A stretch of 64,000 bases of DNA from Pseudomonas sp. MWU13-2105. GTDB lineage: Bacteria; Pseudomonadota; Gammaproteobacteria; Pseudomonadales; Pseudomonadaceae. Shown piece by piece: positions 53,307 to 62,121 of the stretch. Within the stretch, counting starts at the first letter, position 1. Every line of letters begins with the position of its first letter. The position numbers and the translations under genes are program-made. The notes beneath the pieces were generated by a model. That model did no database searches. It was not told where the DNA came from and saw only the letters and a program-made list of their open reading frames with translations. The DNA lies in assembly GCF_023242315.1 (NCBI RefSeq), contig NZ_JALLIY010000015.1, positions 124,001 through 188,000 on the forward strand, written 5' to 3'.

Positions 53307-53894
53307 TTGCGCCGTGGCTATCGGTGGTTGCCCCTGATGCTCTGCGCGTCCTTTGCCGTACAGGCCGAGGACACGTCCGGCGTGCTGCTGTATCGCTATG
53401 TCGACAACAGGGGCGTCACGGTGCTCGACCGCCAGGTGCCCCCGGAGTATGCGGGCAAGGGCTATCAGGTGCTGAACTCGCGCGGTCGGGTGCTGCAGAC
53501 GGTCGCGCCGGCGCCGACGGCCGAGGAGCTGGCGCGCTTGCAGGCGCAGAAGGCCCAGGCTGAGGCGAATGCGCAGCTGTTGCAGCGTTATTCCAGTGTC
53601 AGTGAGGTCGACAAGGCCCAGGCTCGAAAGCTCGCCGAGCTGGACGCGATGATTGCGAGCATCCAGACCAATCTGCAAGCCTTGCTGGCGCAGCAGGCCA
53701 GCCTGCAAGGCCAGGCGGCGGAGCAGGAGCGGGCGGGGCACGAGGTGTCGCCGCAGTTGCTCGGGCAACTCGCGGGGTTGCGGGATGAACAGGCGCGGCT
53801 GAGAGCGGAGATTGCCCGGTACCAGGCGGCACGGGTCCAGGCGCAGCAGGATTTCGCCGCGGATCGGGCGCGGGTGGAGCAGTTGACGCACTGA
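53307..53894 (+). CDS. Secreted DUF4124-domain protein with coiled coil
   Basis: A 195-residue protein starting from a TTG, 6 bp after the pyrE stop. A signal peptide (LPLMLCASFAVQAED) is followed by a DUF4124-like segment (GVLLYRYVDNRGVTVLDRQV, PPEYAGKGYQVL). A long Ala/Gln/Glu-rich coiled coil runs from about 70 to the end. The role is unknown, possibly at the cell envelope. No ATG fits; the TTG places the signal peptide at the N-terminus. Confidence 0.82.
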   Translation: MRRGYRWLPLMLCASFAVQAEDTSGVLLYRYVDNRGVTVLDRQVPPEYAGKGYQVLNSRGRVLQTVAPAPTAEELARLQAQKAQAEANAQLLQRYSSVSEVDKAQARKLAELDAMIASIQTNLQALLAQQASLQGQAAEQERAGHEVSPQLLGQLAGLRDEQARLRAEIARYQAARVQAQQDFAADRARVEQLTH

Positions 53895-53967
53895 GGTGTG
53901 GTCAACGCGGGCCCTGTAAATACTGCCTTGCCCCTCGACTCGTAGCTACGGTCGACGCGGTCCCTGT

Positions 53968-53989
53968 GGGAGCTGGCAAGCCAGCTCCT
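53968..53989. repeat. Compact REP-like palindrome
   Basis: GGAGCTGGC, two bases AA, and GCCAGCTCC (53969-53988) form a tight stem preceded by TGTGG. It is a single small REP unit between the convergent DUF4124 gene and argB. Confidence 0.75.
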
Positions 53990-54031
53990 GCATGGGCTTT
54001 GTTGCGTTTTCGAATCCGTGTTTCGGCTTGA

Positions 54032-54937
54032 TCAGTGACGCTTGCGGTTGCTGATCAGGGTGCCCATGCCGGTATCGGTGAAAATCTCCAGCAGCACCGC
54101 ATTCGGCACGCGACCGTCGATGATCAGCGAGCTGCCGACCCCGCCCTGTACCGCTTCCAGCGCACAGCGAATCTTCGGCAGCATGCCGCCGTAGATGGTG
54201 CCGTCGGCGATCAGGTCGTCGACCTGGGTGGTGCTCAGGCCGGTCAGGACCTTGCCTTCCTTGTCCATCAGGCCGGCAATGTTGGTCAGCAGCATCAGCT
54301 TCTCGGCCTTCAGGGCCTCGGCGATCTTGCCCGCCACCAGGTCGGCGTTGATGTTGTAGGACTCGCCATTGGCGCCAACGCCGATCGGCGCAATCACCGG
54401 GATGAAATCACCCTTGACCAGCAGGTTCAGCAGATCGGTGTTGATCCCGACCACTTCGCCGACCTGGCCGATGTCGATGATTTCCGGCTGGGTCATTTCC
54501 GGGGTCTGGCGGGTCACGGTGAGCTTTTTCGCGCGGATCAGCTCGGCGTCCTTGCCGGTCAGGCCGATGGCACTGCCGCCGTGGCGGTTGATCAGGTTGA
54601 CGATGCTCTTGTTCACCTGGCCGCCGAGGACCATTTCCACCACGTCCATGGTCTGCGCGTCGGTCACGCGCATGCCGTCGATGAAGTGGCTCTCGATGGA
54701 CAGGCGCTTGAGCAGGTCACCGATCTGCGGGCCACCGCCGTGGACCACCACCGGGTTGATCCCCACCGCTTTCATCAACACGATGTCGCGGGCAAAACCG
54801 GTTTTCAGCTCTTCGCTTTCCATGGCATTGCCGCCGTACTTGATCACCAGCGTCTTGCCGACGTATCGGCGGATGTAAGGCAACGCTTCGGAAAGAACCT
54901 TGGCGGTATTGGCAGCGGCATCGCGTTCGAGGGTCAT
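54032..54937 (-). CDS. argB: Acetylglutamate kinase
   Basis: A 301-residue N-acetylglutamate kinase, second step of arginine synthesis. The N-terminal nucleotide-binding motif is LVIKYGGNAMES, followed by GINPVVVHGGGPQIGDLLKR and, later, GVGANGESYNINADLVAGKI. The long N-terminal helix (LSEALPYIRRYVGKT) is the kind used by arginine-inhibited hexameric enzymes. It lies 64 bp downstream of algC. Confidence 0.97.
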   Translation of the reverse strand: MTLERDAAANTAKVLSEALPYIRRYVGKTLVIKYGGNAMESEELKTGFARDIVLMKAVGINPVVVHGGGPQIGDLLKRLSIESHFIDGMRVTDAQTMDVVEMVLGGQVNKSIVNLINRHGGSAIGLTGKDAELIRAKKLTVTRQTPEMTQPEIIDIGQVGEVVGINTDLLNLLVKGDFIPVIAPIGVGANGESYNINADLVAGKIAEALKAEKLMLLTNIAGLMDKEGKVLTGLSTTQVDDLIADGTIYGGMLPKIRCALEAVQGGVGSSLIIDGRVPNAVLLEIFTDTGMGTLISNRKRH

Positions 54938-55001
54938 TCAGGGCTCCGGTGGAACAAGTGGTCGGACAGTGCAAAGACTACGCTTTTACACCGTCCAGAG
55001 G

Positions 55002-57596
55002 TCAGAACGGTAGTTGGAGATCAGGCGCAACACGTTTCAATTGGGCGTGGAACACGTCCTTGATGCGCTGCAATTCGGCTTCGCTGTCGGCCTCGAAGCG
55101 CAGCACCAGCACCGGTGTGGTGTTGGACGCGCGGACCAGGCCCCAGCCCTGGGGATAGTCGACCCGCACACCGTCGATGGTGGTCAGGTTGGCGTCGCCC
55201 CAGTCGGCATCGCGTTGCAGTGCATCAATGATGCTGAATTTGCCCTCGTCGGTCACATTGATATTGATTTCCGGCGTGGAAATATCGTTCGGGAAGGTCG
55301 CGAACAGCTCCTCGGCCGTGGATTTCTCCTGGCTGAGGATCTCCAGCAGGCGCGCGGCGCTGTAGATGCCGTCGTCGAAACCGAACCAGCGCTCCTTGAA
55401 GAAGATATGGCCGCTCATTTCGCCGGCGAGCAGGGCGCCGCTTTCGCGCATTTTTTTCTTGATCAGCGAGTGGCCGGTTTTCCACATCACCGGACGACCG
55501 CCGTATTCGCGGATCAGGGGGGTCAGGCGGCGGGTGCACTTGACGTCGAAAATGATGTCCGCGCCCGGGTTGCGCGCCACCACGTCCTTGGCGAACAGCA
55601 TCAGCAGGCGGTCGGGGAAGACGATGTTGCCGGTGTTGGTCACCACGCCCACGCGGTCGCCGTCACCGTCGAAGGCCAGGCCCAGGTCGGCATGGCTTTC
55701 CTTGACCTTGGCGATCAGGTCCACGAGGTTCTCGGGCTTGCCCGGATCCGGGTGGTGGTTGGGGAAGTGGCCGTCGACCTCTTCGAACAGCGAGATGACC
55801 TCGCAGCCCAGGGCTTCGATCAGCTTGGGCGCGATGACCCCGGCGGCACCGTTGCCGCAGTCGACCACGACCTTGAGCTTCCTGGCCAGCACGATGTCGT
55901 TGCGGATCTGCTCGAAGTAAGGGGTGAGGATGTCGACTTTCTCGACGCTGCCCTTGCCGCTGCTCAAGTCGTTGGTCTTGAGGCGGGTGTGCAGGGCCTG
56001 GATCTGTTCGTTGGCCAGGGTGTCGCCGGCGATGACGATCTTGAAACCGTTGTAGTTCGACGGGTTATGGCTGCCGGTGAGCATCACCCCGGACTTGCCG
56101 GCCAGCACGTTGGCGGCGTAGTACAGCGCCGGGGTCGGTACCAGGCCGACGTCGCTGACATGGCAGCCGCTGTCGTGCAGGCCCTGGATCAGTTGCTGGA
56201 CCAACTCCGGCCCGGACAGGCGACCGTCACGGCCGACCGAGACGTTGGGTTCGCCCTGGGCCAGGCTCTGTGCGCCGATGGCGCGGCCGATCCAGTAGGC
56301 GGTTTCGCCGTTCAGCGTCTCCGGGATCGTGCCGCGGATGTCGTAGGCGCGGAAGATGCTGTCAGGGAAGCTCGGGATGGCGGGTGCGCTGCTGTTCATG
56401 GTGTGGGGGGGCTCCGTTCCCAGGAAATCCTGGTGTTCGTCGAGAATATCGATATCGAGAATGTCGGTATCTTGGAACAGCGGATCGGCCCAGACGGCAC
56501 TTGGCGTCACGGGCTGGATCGGTGCTGGGGCGCTGCGGATCGCAAGGCCTGGATCACTGCCGGGCGGTTCGGGATGACCGTTGCGCAAGGAAAAGCGCGC
56601 CAGTTCCTGAGCCAGTCCATTGAGCGCCGGCAGGCTCAAGCCGAAGGCTTTGACGGCTTTCCCGCCGGAGAGTTCGCGAAACAGTTGTTCCAGCTGTCGG
56701 GCGTCGCCGTCGAGGCGACTTTGCAGGCGTTTGTGCGGCAGGTAGATGCCCAGCAGGGCGCCGCCCAGGGCAAGCAGGGCGGCGAGTGCGGTCAAGGCGT
56801 AGGCGCTCAGCGGGTAAGGCAGCTTGAGCAAGGGGCCGGGGCTGAATTTCAGTACCCAGTTGGGGTTGCCGGTACCAAAGGGATAGCTTTCGTCCGTTGC
56901 TGCCGTTCCGCGTTGGTCGAGCATCTGTTCTGGGCTGCCGAGGACACTTTGCGTCAGGCGCAATTCACCGGTCTCCGGGTGCCAGGTGCTGAAGGGCTGC
57001 AGCAGGCGTTGCAGATCGAAGACCAGCAGCAAGGTGCCGCCGCTCTGGGGATCGGCGGCGGCCTTGAGCGAGGCCACGCTATAGACCAGCCAGCGTTGGC
57101 CGATCTTGTAGGCTTCCGGTGCCGGACGGGTGCCCCGTTCGGCGCGGGTGATCAGGTCGAGGGCGGAAAAGTTCAGCGGCGCGGCGCGGTCGGTGCTCGG
57201 TTGGGCCTGGCCGGGCAGGTAGAGTTGCGCATCCACCAGGCCGTTGGCGAGGCGCAGGCCATTTTCCGCCGCCTTGACCTGATCGACGTTCTGGCTTTGC
57301 AGGGCCTTGAGCAGCGAGGGATCAAGGGCCGCGGCTTCGGTCTGGGCGATCAGGTCGTGGGTCGCCTGGCTCAGGCCCGCGGCCGCCACGGCGCCGGGAT
57401 ACTGCGCCAGGCTGCCGCGCAGCATCTGGTTCCAGGGGGCGACTACGCCAAACCACAGGAGCGCAGCGGCCAGGGCCAACCCACCGAGGGCAAGCTGCAG
57501 CCCTGGTAGCAGCGGGTTGCTGGCGTCGCCTGGAGGCGGATGGCCGTTGCTTTCGTGACCGCCGACGGTCTTGGCACTGCGCTTGAAGCCTTTCAA
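55002..57596 (-). CDS. algC: AlgC phosphomannomutase/phosphoglucomutase, long membrane-anchored form
   Basis: An 864-residue protein. The N-terminal 400 residues have two membrane helices (about 34-54 and about 268-292) enclosing a periplasmic sensor-like domain. The C-terminal part is the classical mutase: AYDIRGTIPETLNGE, catalytic serine loop TGSHNPSNYNGFK, metal site AFDGDGDRVGV, and sugar loop GEMSGHIFFKER. It makes mannose-1-P and glucose-1-P for alginate, LPS and rhamnolipid. Met400 (ATG at 56399) starts a 465-residue product like the crystallised soluble enzyme. Both a long and a short form may be made. Confidence 0.94.
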   Translation of the reverse strand: MKGFKRSAKTVGGHESNGHPPPGDASNPLLPGLQLALGGLALAAALLWFGVVAPWNQMLRGSLAQYPGAVAAAGLSQATHDLIAQTEAAALDPSLLKALQSQNVDQVKAAENGLRLANGLVDAQLYLPGQAQPSTDRAAPLNFSALDLITRAERGTRPAPEAYKIGQRWLVYSVASLKAAADPQSGGTLLLVFDLQRLLQPFSTWHPETGELRLTQSVLGSPEQMLDQRGTAATDESYPFGTGNPNWVLKFSPGPLLKLPYPLSAYALTALAALLALGGALLGIYLPHKRLQSRLDGDARQLEQLFRELSGGKAVKAFGLSLPALNGLAQELARFSLRNGHPEPPGSDPGLAIRSAPAPIQPVTPSAVWADPLFQDTDILDIDILDEHQDFLGTEPPHTMNSSAPAIPSFPDSIFRAYDIRGTIPETLNGETAYWIGRAIGAQSLAQGEPNVSVGRDGRLSGPELVQQLIQGLHDSGCHVSDVGLVPTPALYYAANVLAGKSGVMLTGSHNPSNYNGFKIVIAGDTLANEQIQALHTRLKTNDLSSGKGSVEKVDILTPYFEQIRNDIVLARKLKVVVDCGNGAAGVIAPKLIEALGCEVISLFEEVDGHFPNHHPDPGKPENLVDLIAKVKESHADLGLAFDGDGDRVGVVTNTGNIVFPDRLLMLFAKDVVARNPGADIIFDVKCTRRLTPLIREYGGRPVMWKTGHSLIKKKMRESGALLAGEMSGHIFFKERWFGFDDGIYSAARLLEILSQEKSTAEELFATFPNDISTPEININVTDEGKFSIIDALQRDADWGDANLTTIDGVRVDYPQGWGLVRASNTTPVLVLRFEADSEAELQRIKDVFHAQLKRVAPDLQLPF

Positions 57597-57666
57597 ATAC
57601 TGCCTCCGAGAGGATCATCCTGAAATTCAACGCGCACCGTTCGGACCGGGCCTGGATCAGCTTAGG

Positions 57667-58122
57667 TCAATGGCTGCCCGAATGCCCGAAGCCGCCGGCG
57701 CCGCGCTGGCTTTCGTCGAAGGTTTCGACCAGTTCGAAATGCGCCTGGACCACCGGCACCAGCACCAGTTGGGCGATGCGCTCGCCGACAACAATGTTGA
57801 AGGCGGTCTGGCCACGGTTCCAACAGGACACCATCAGTTCGCCCTGGTAGTCGGAGTCGATCAGGCCCACCAGGTTGCCCAGCACGATGCCGTGCTTGTG
57901 GCCCAGGCCGGAGCGCGGCAGGATCAGGGCGGCGAGGCCCGGATCGCCGATGTATACCGACAGGCCGGTGGGGATAAGCAAGGTCTGGCCGGGCTCCAGT
58001 ACGGTGTCCTGCTGGAGCATGGCGCGCAGGTCGAGGCCGGCGGAACCGGGCGTGGCGTACTGCGGCAGCGGGAATTCGCCACCGATGCGTGGGTCGAGGA
58101 TCTTGGCTTGCAAAGCGTGCAT
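57667..58122 (-). CDS. dut: Deoxyuridine 5'-triphosphate nucleotidohydrolase (dUTPase)
   Basis: A 151-residue trimeric dUTPase that removes dUTP and supplies dUMP. The five motifs are visible: TPGSAGLDLRA, PRSGLGHKHGI, GLIDSDYQGELMV, FNIVVGERIAQLVLVP and the C-terminal RGAGGFGHSG. It lies 5 bp after coaBC and 70 bp before algC, in the conserved coaBC-dut-algC order. Confidence 0.97.
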   Translation of the reverse strand: MHALQAKILDPRIGGEFPLPQYATPGSAGLDLRAMLQQDTVLEPGQTLLIPTGLSVYIGDPGLAALILPRSGLGHKHGIVLGNLVGLIDSDYQGELMVSCWNRGQTAFNIVVGERIAQLVLVPVVQAHFELVETFDESQRGAGGFGHSGSH

Positions 58123-58127
58123 GAAAA

Positions 58128-59336
58128 TTAAACCTGGTTCAGTCGTTCGGCGATAAAGGACACCAGCTGGCGGGCAATCTTGCCCTTGCTGGTCTGGGCG
58201 AAAAGGGTCGCGTGGAGCTCGCGGTCGATCACGCTGCAGGCGTTTTCCTCGCTGTTGAAGCCAATGCTGGGGTTGGCCACGTCATTGGCGACGATCAGGT
58301 CGAGGTTCTTGTCCTTGAGCTTGCGTGCGGCATAGTCGAGCAGGTGTTCGGTTTCGGCGGCGAAACCGACGCTGAACGGCCGGTCGGCGCGGCTGGCGAT
58401 AGTGGCCAGGATGTCCGGGTTACGCACCATCTGCAGCAGCAGACCGTCACCGTTCGTAGGGTCTTTCTTGAGTTTTTGTGGGGCAACGACTTCAGGGCGG
58501 TAGTCCGCAACCGCGGCCGAGGCGATAAACAGGTCGCAGGGCATGGCCGCTTCGCAGGCGGCGAGCATGTCGCGGGCGCTGACCACGTCGATGCGGGTCA
58601 CCCGGTCCGGGGTCGGCAGGTGCACCGGGCCGGTGATCAGGGTCACCCGGGCACCGGCTTCCACCGCGGCTTCGGCCAGGGCGAAGCCCATTTTCCCGGA
58701 GCTGTGGTTGGTGATGTAGCGCACCGGGTCGATGTTTTCCTGGGTCGGGCCGGCGGTGATCAACACGTGTTTGCCGGTCATGGCCAGGTGCTGGAAGCAA
58801 TCGGCGGCGCATTGCGCCAGGTCCGTGGCTTCGAGCATGCGCCCCAGGCCGACGTCGCCGCAGGCCTGGCTGCCGGAGGCGGGGCCGAAGACTTTCAGGC
58901 CGCGGCTTTGCAGCAACTGGGTGTTGGCCTGGGTGGCCGGGTCGCGCCACATGGCCTGGTTCATCGCCGGCGCGATGGCCACGGTGGCATCGGTGGCGAG
59001 TACCAGGGTGGTCAGCAGGTCGTTGGCGATGCCCTGGGCCAGGCGTGCGATCAGGTCGGCGGTGGCCGGGGCGATCAGCACCAGGTCGGCCCATTTTGCC
59101 AACTCGATATGGCCCATGGCAGCTTCGGCGGCCGGATCGAGCAGGTCCAGGTGCACTGGGTGCCCGGACAACGCCTGCATGGTCAATGGGGTGATGAACT
59201 CGCTGCCGCCACGGGTCATGACCACGCGCACTTCGGCGCCCTGGTCGAGGAGTCGGCGAACCAGCTCGGCGCTCTTGTAGGCAGCAATGCCGCCGCCGAC
59301 GCCGAGAACGATGCGTTTCCGATACAGCCGCTGCAT
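58128..59336 (-). CDS. coaBC: Bifunctional phosphopantothenoylcysteine decarboxylase / phosphopantothenate-cysteine ligase
   Basis: A 402-residue CoaBC for coenzyme A synthesis. The N-terminal flavoprotein half (CoaC) has VLGVGGGIAAYKSAELVRRL, MGHIELAKWADLVLIAPATA and APAMNQAMW. The C-terminal half (CoaB) has VLITAGPTQENIDPVRYITN and HSSGKMGFALAEAAVEAGA. The start ATG at 59336 gives MQRLYRKRIVLGVGGG; upstream sequence in frame is not conserved. Confidence 0.96.
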   Translation of the reverse strand: MQRLYRKRIVLGVGGGIAAYKSAELVRRLLDQGAEVRVVMTRGGSEFITPLTMQALSGHPVHLDLLDPAAEAAMGHIELAKWADLVLIAPATADLIARLAQGIANDLLTTLVLATDATVAIAPAMNQAMWRDPATQANTQLLQSRGLKVFGPASGSQACGDVGLGRMLEATDLAQCAADCFQHLAMTGKHVLITAGPTQENIDPVRYITNHSSGKMGFALAEAAVEAGARVTLITGPVHLPTPDRVTRIDVVSARDMLAACEAAMPCDLFIASAAVADYRPEVVAPQKLKKDPTNGDGLLLQMVRNPDILATIASRADRPFSVGFAAETEHLLDYAARKLKDKNLDLIVANDVANPSIGFNSEENACSVIDRELHATLFAQTSKGKIARQLVSFIAERLNQV

Positions 59337-59469
59337 AGGCCTGCCTTTTAGTCCGGTGATGGCTACCCCCGATGACGCCTCCCCAGGCCAGATCAGGGGT
59401 AAAAATGATGGGCTAAGATAACACAGCGACCGCCAGGGAACAGCGGCGCCCAAAGGACAGGGAGGTGCA

Positions 59470-60144
59470 ATGAGTATTCGTGATTGGCCGGCGGCGGAGC
59501 GGCCGCGGGAGAAGTTGCTGGAGCAGGGCGCGGCGAGTCTGTCGGACGCCGAGTTACTGGCGATCTTTCTGCGTACCGGCGTCTCCGGCAAGAGTGCGGT
59601 GGACCTGGCCCGGCATTTGTTGAGCCGCTTCGGCAGCCTGCGCAAGCTGCTGGAGTCCGACCAGCAGACCTTTGGTCGCCAGTTGGGCCTGGGGCCGGCG
59701 AAGTTTGCGCAATTGCAGGCGGTGCTGGAGATGGCTCGCCGGCATCTGGCCGAGCGTCTGCGCCGCGATTCGGTGCTGGAAAATCCCCGGGCGGTGCGCG
59801 ATTACCTCAAGGCGATGTTGCGCCACGAGCCCCATGAGGTGTTCGCCTGCCTGTTTCTCGACAGCAAGCATCGGGTGCTGGCGTTCGAGCCGCTGTTTCA
59901 TGGCTCCATCGACAACACCAGCGTCTATCCACGGCAGGTGGTCAAGCGGGCGCTGGCGCACAACGCGGCGGCGTTGATCCTGTGTCACAACCATCCTTCG
60001 GGGGTTGCCGAACCCAGCCAGGCCGATCATGTGCTGACCAAGCGGCTGAAAACGGCGCTGGAATTCGTCGATGTGCGGGTGCTCGATCACTTTATCGTCG
60101 GCGAGGGCGAGCCCTTGTCGATGATGGAGCGCGGCTGGATGTAA
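59470..60144 (+). CDS. radC: RadC family JAMM-domain protein
   Basis: A 224-residue RadC/YicR protein. An N-terminal helix-hairpin-helix part is followed by the MPN/JAMM domain, with the metal site HNHPSG (His173, His175) and Asp186 in EPSQAD. Its original link to DNA repair has been questioned, and the biochemical role is open. It is divergent from coaBC, the conserved position. Confidence 0.95.
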   Translation: MSIRDWPAAERPREKLLEQGAASLSDAELLAIFLRTGVSGKSAVDLARHLLSRFGSLRKLLESDQQTFGRQLGLGPAKFAQLQAVLEMARRHLAERLRRDSVLENPRAVRDYLKAMLRHEPHEVFACLFLDSKHRVLAFEPLFHGSIDNTSVYPRQVVKRALAHNAAALILCHNHPSGVAEPSQADHVLTKRLKTALEFVDVRVLDHFIVGEGEPLSMMERGWM

Positions 60145-60171
60145 CGGGATCGGGCGGACACCGCGATCCCT

Positions 60172-60201
60172 TGTAGGAGCCGAGCAAGCTCGGCTCCTAC
60201 A
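60172..60201. repeat. Perfect REP palindrome, TGTAGGAGCCGAGC family
   Basis: TGTAGGAGCCGAGC (60172-60185) and its complement (60188-60201) are separated by only AA. It sits between the convergent radC and peptide-binding protein genes and may serve as a transcript end. The same outer core flanks the element at 14933-15067. Confidence 0.85.
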
Positions 60202-60231
60202 GGCCGTGCCCGCCATCGTAATGTGTGGCAA

Positions 60232-61821
60232 TCAGGGCTTTACGCTGACCCTGGAAAAATCCTGCCGACCGAACGGACTGACTTCATAGCCGTGGACGTT
60301 CTTGCGCAGCAAGGCGAAGGCCGTCGGATGCGCCAGCGGTACCCACAACGCCTGTTGCTGGATCTGCGTCTGGGCCTGTTCGTACAGCTTGCTGCGCACC
60401 CCTTGCTCGCTGGTGGTCTTGCCGGCGCTGATCAGCTTGTCCAGGCCCGCATCGCAGTAGCGGGCGAAGTTGGTGCCCGATTTCACCGCGGCGCAGGAGA
60501 ATTGCGGGGTCAGGAAGTTGTCCGGGTCGCCGTTGTCACCGGCCCAGCCCATGAACAGCAGGTCATGTTCACCGGCCTTGGCCCGGCGGATCAGCTCGCC
60601 CCATTCGATCACGCGGATCTGTGCCTGGATGCCGACTTCGGCGAGGTCGGCTTGCAGCAACTGCGCGCCGAGACTCGGGTTGGGGTTGAGCAGGCTGCCC
60701 GACGGGCGTGTCCAGATAGTGGTCTGGAAACCGTCCTTGAGTCCGGCCTTGGCCAGCAGGGCCCTGGCCTTTTCCGGGTCATGGGCGTAGCCGGGCAGGT
60801 CCTTGGCGTAACTCCAGGTGTTGGCCGGGTACGGGCCGTTGGCGGCCTCGGCGGTTTCTTCGAACACGGCCCTGAGGTAGCTGGTCTTGTCGACGGCGAG
60901 GTTGATCGCCTGACGCACTTCCGGCTTGTCCAGCGGCGGATGCTGGCTATTGATGGCGACGAACGCGGTCATGAAGGCCGCGGTTCGTTCCACCTTGAGC
61001 GTCGGCTCTTTACTGGCGGCCGCGACATCCAGGGGCTTGGGCGAGAGCGCGATCTGGCATTCATTGCGCCGCAGCTTTTGCAGGCGGACGTTGGCATCCG
61101 GGGTGATGGCGAAGATCAGGTTGTCGACCGCCGGCTTGCCGGCGAAGTAGTCCGGGTTGGCGCTATAGCGGATCGAGGCGTCTTTCTGGAAGCGCCCGAA
61201 CACGAACGGGCCGGTACCTATGGGCTGGCTGTTGAGTTTTTCCGGGGTACCCGCGGTCATCAGCTTGTCGGCATACTCCGCCGAATAGATCGAGGCGAAG
61301 CCCATGCTCAGGGCGGCAAGGAAGGTCGAGTCGGGATGATCGAGGGTGAAACGCACGGTCAGCGGGTCGCTGGCCTCGATTCGCTTGATCAGGCTCGGCA
61401 GTTGCAGCGACTGGGCGTGGGGGAAGCCGCTCTGGGCGATCTGGTGCCACGGGTTGGCCGGGTCGAGCATGCGCTCGAAGCTGAAGCGTACGTCGGCGGC
61501 GGTCAGGTCGCGGCTCGGCTTGAAGTAGTCGGTGTGATGGAATTTAACCCCCGGATGCAGCTTGAACTCGTAGATCAGGCCGTCGTCGGACACGCTCCAG
61601 CTGTCGGCGAGGCTGGGCACCAGCTTGCCGCTGGCGGCGTCGAAATCCACCAGGCGGTTCATCAGCACGTCGGCCGAGGCGTTGGTGGTGGTCAGCGAGT
61701 TATACTGCACCACGTCGAACCCGTCGGGGCTGGCTTCGGTGCAGACGCTCAGGGTGCTGGCGGCCTGGGCCGGCAACCCGAGGAAGGGGACGAGCAATAG
61801 CGGTAGGGCAGCGAGACGCAT
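60232..61821 (-). CDS. Periplasmic dipeptide/oligopeptide-binding protein (SBP family 5)
   Basis: A 529-residue solute-binding protein of the DppA/OppA/SapA cluster. Signal peptide MRLAALPLLLVPFLGLPAQA, then STLSVCTEASPDGFDVVQYN, SWSVSDDGLIYEFKLHPGVK and YFKPSRDLTAADVRFSFERM are conserved. It would bind peptides for an ABC transporter, but no permease or ATPase gene is adjacent, so it is an orphan that must use a transporter encoded elsewhere. It starts upstream of the rpmB control region and runs the opposite way. Confidence 0.93.
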   Translation of the reverse strand: MRLAALPLLLVPFLGLPAQAASTLSVCTEASPDGFDVVQYNSLTTTNASADVLMNRLVDFDAASGKLVPSLADSWSVSDDGLIYEFKLHPGVKFHHTDYFKPSRDLTAADVRFSFERMLDPANPWHQIAQSGFPHAQSLQLPSLIKRIEASDPLTVRFTLDHPDSTFLAALSMGFASIYSAEYADKLMTAGTPEKLNSQPIGTGPFVFGRFQKDASIRYSANPDYFAGKPAVDNLIFAITPDANVRLQKLRRNECQIALSPKPLDVAAASKEPTLKVERTAAFMTAFVAINSQHPPLDKPEVRQAINLAVDKTSYLRAVFEETAEAANGPYPANTWSYAKDLPGYAHDPEKARALLAKAGLKDGFQTTIWTRPSGSLLNPNPSLGAQLLQADLAEVGIQAQIRVIEWGELIRRAKAGEHDLLFMGWAGDNGDPDNFLTPQFSCAAVKSGTNFARYCDAGLDKLISAGKTTSEQGVRSKLYEQAQTQIQQQALWVPLAHPTAFALLRKNVHGYEVSPFGRQDFSRVSVKP

Positions 61822-62003
61822 ATTCAGTATCCTTTGCAGGTCGTTGTCCCATCTGCGAGTGCAGTCTGGAAAAGTCCTACCCTAGAGGTATGGACGGTAA
61901 TTGACTATCCCGTTTTTACCAGGTTTTTCAGTTTTCCTGCTTCCCCGGTATTTTCAGTGCACGCTTTGGCGGACCTTTTGGGCCGGCGCCCGATGTTGTG
62001 CGA

Positions 62004-62054
62004 CGAGCGGCCTTTCAGGGCGCCAGCCCCCGTTGCTGGCGTCCTGACCGCTCG
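62004..62054. other. Long imperfect hairpin upstream of rpmB promoter
   Basis: CGAGCGG (62004-62010) pairs with CCGCTCG (62048-62054), and CAGGGCGCCAGC (62016-62027) pairs with GCTGGCGTCCTG with one wobble. The asymmetrical inner gap is CCTTT against A. The loop is CCCCGTT. It is not a known REP family of this window. Confidence 0.65.
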
Positions 62055-62092
62055 TTTGCGCTGCGCCGCCGAGGTTTTAATCGCACTTGATG

Positions 62093-62121
62093 TTGTTGCA
62101 CCTGAGTCTTTCTGGTATAAA
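62093..62121 (+). promoter_or_regulatory. Sigma-70 promoter of rpmB-rpmG
   Basis: TTGTTG at 62093-62098 and TATAAA at 62116-62121 are separated by exactly 17 nt. The expected transcription start near 62128 would give a leader of about 140 nt before rpmB. Confidence 0.75.
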
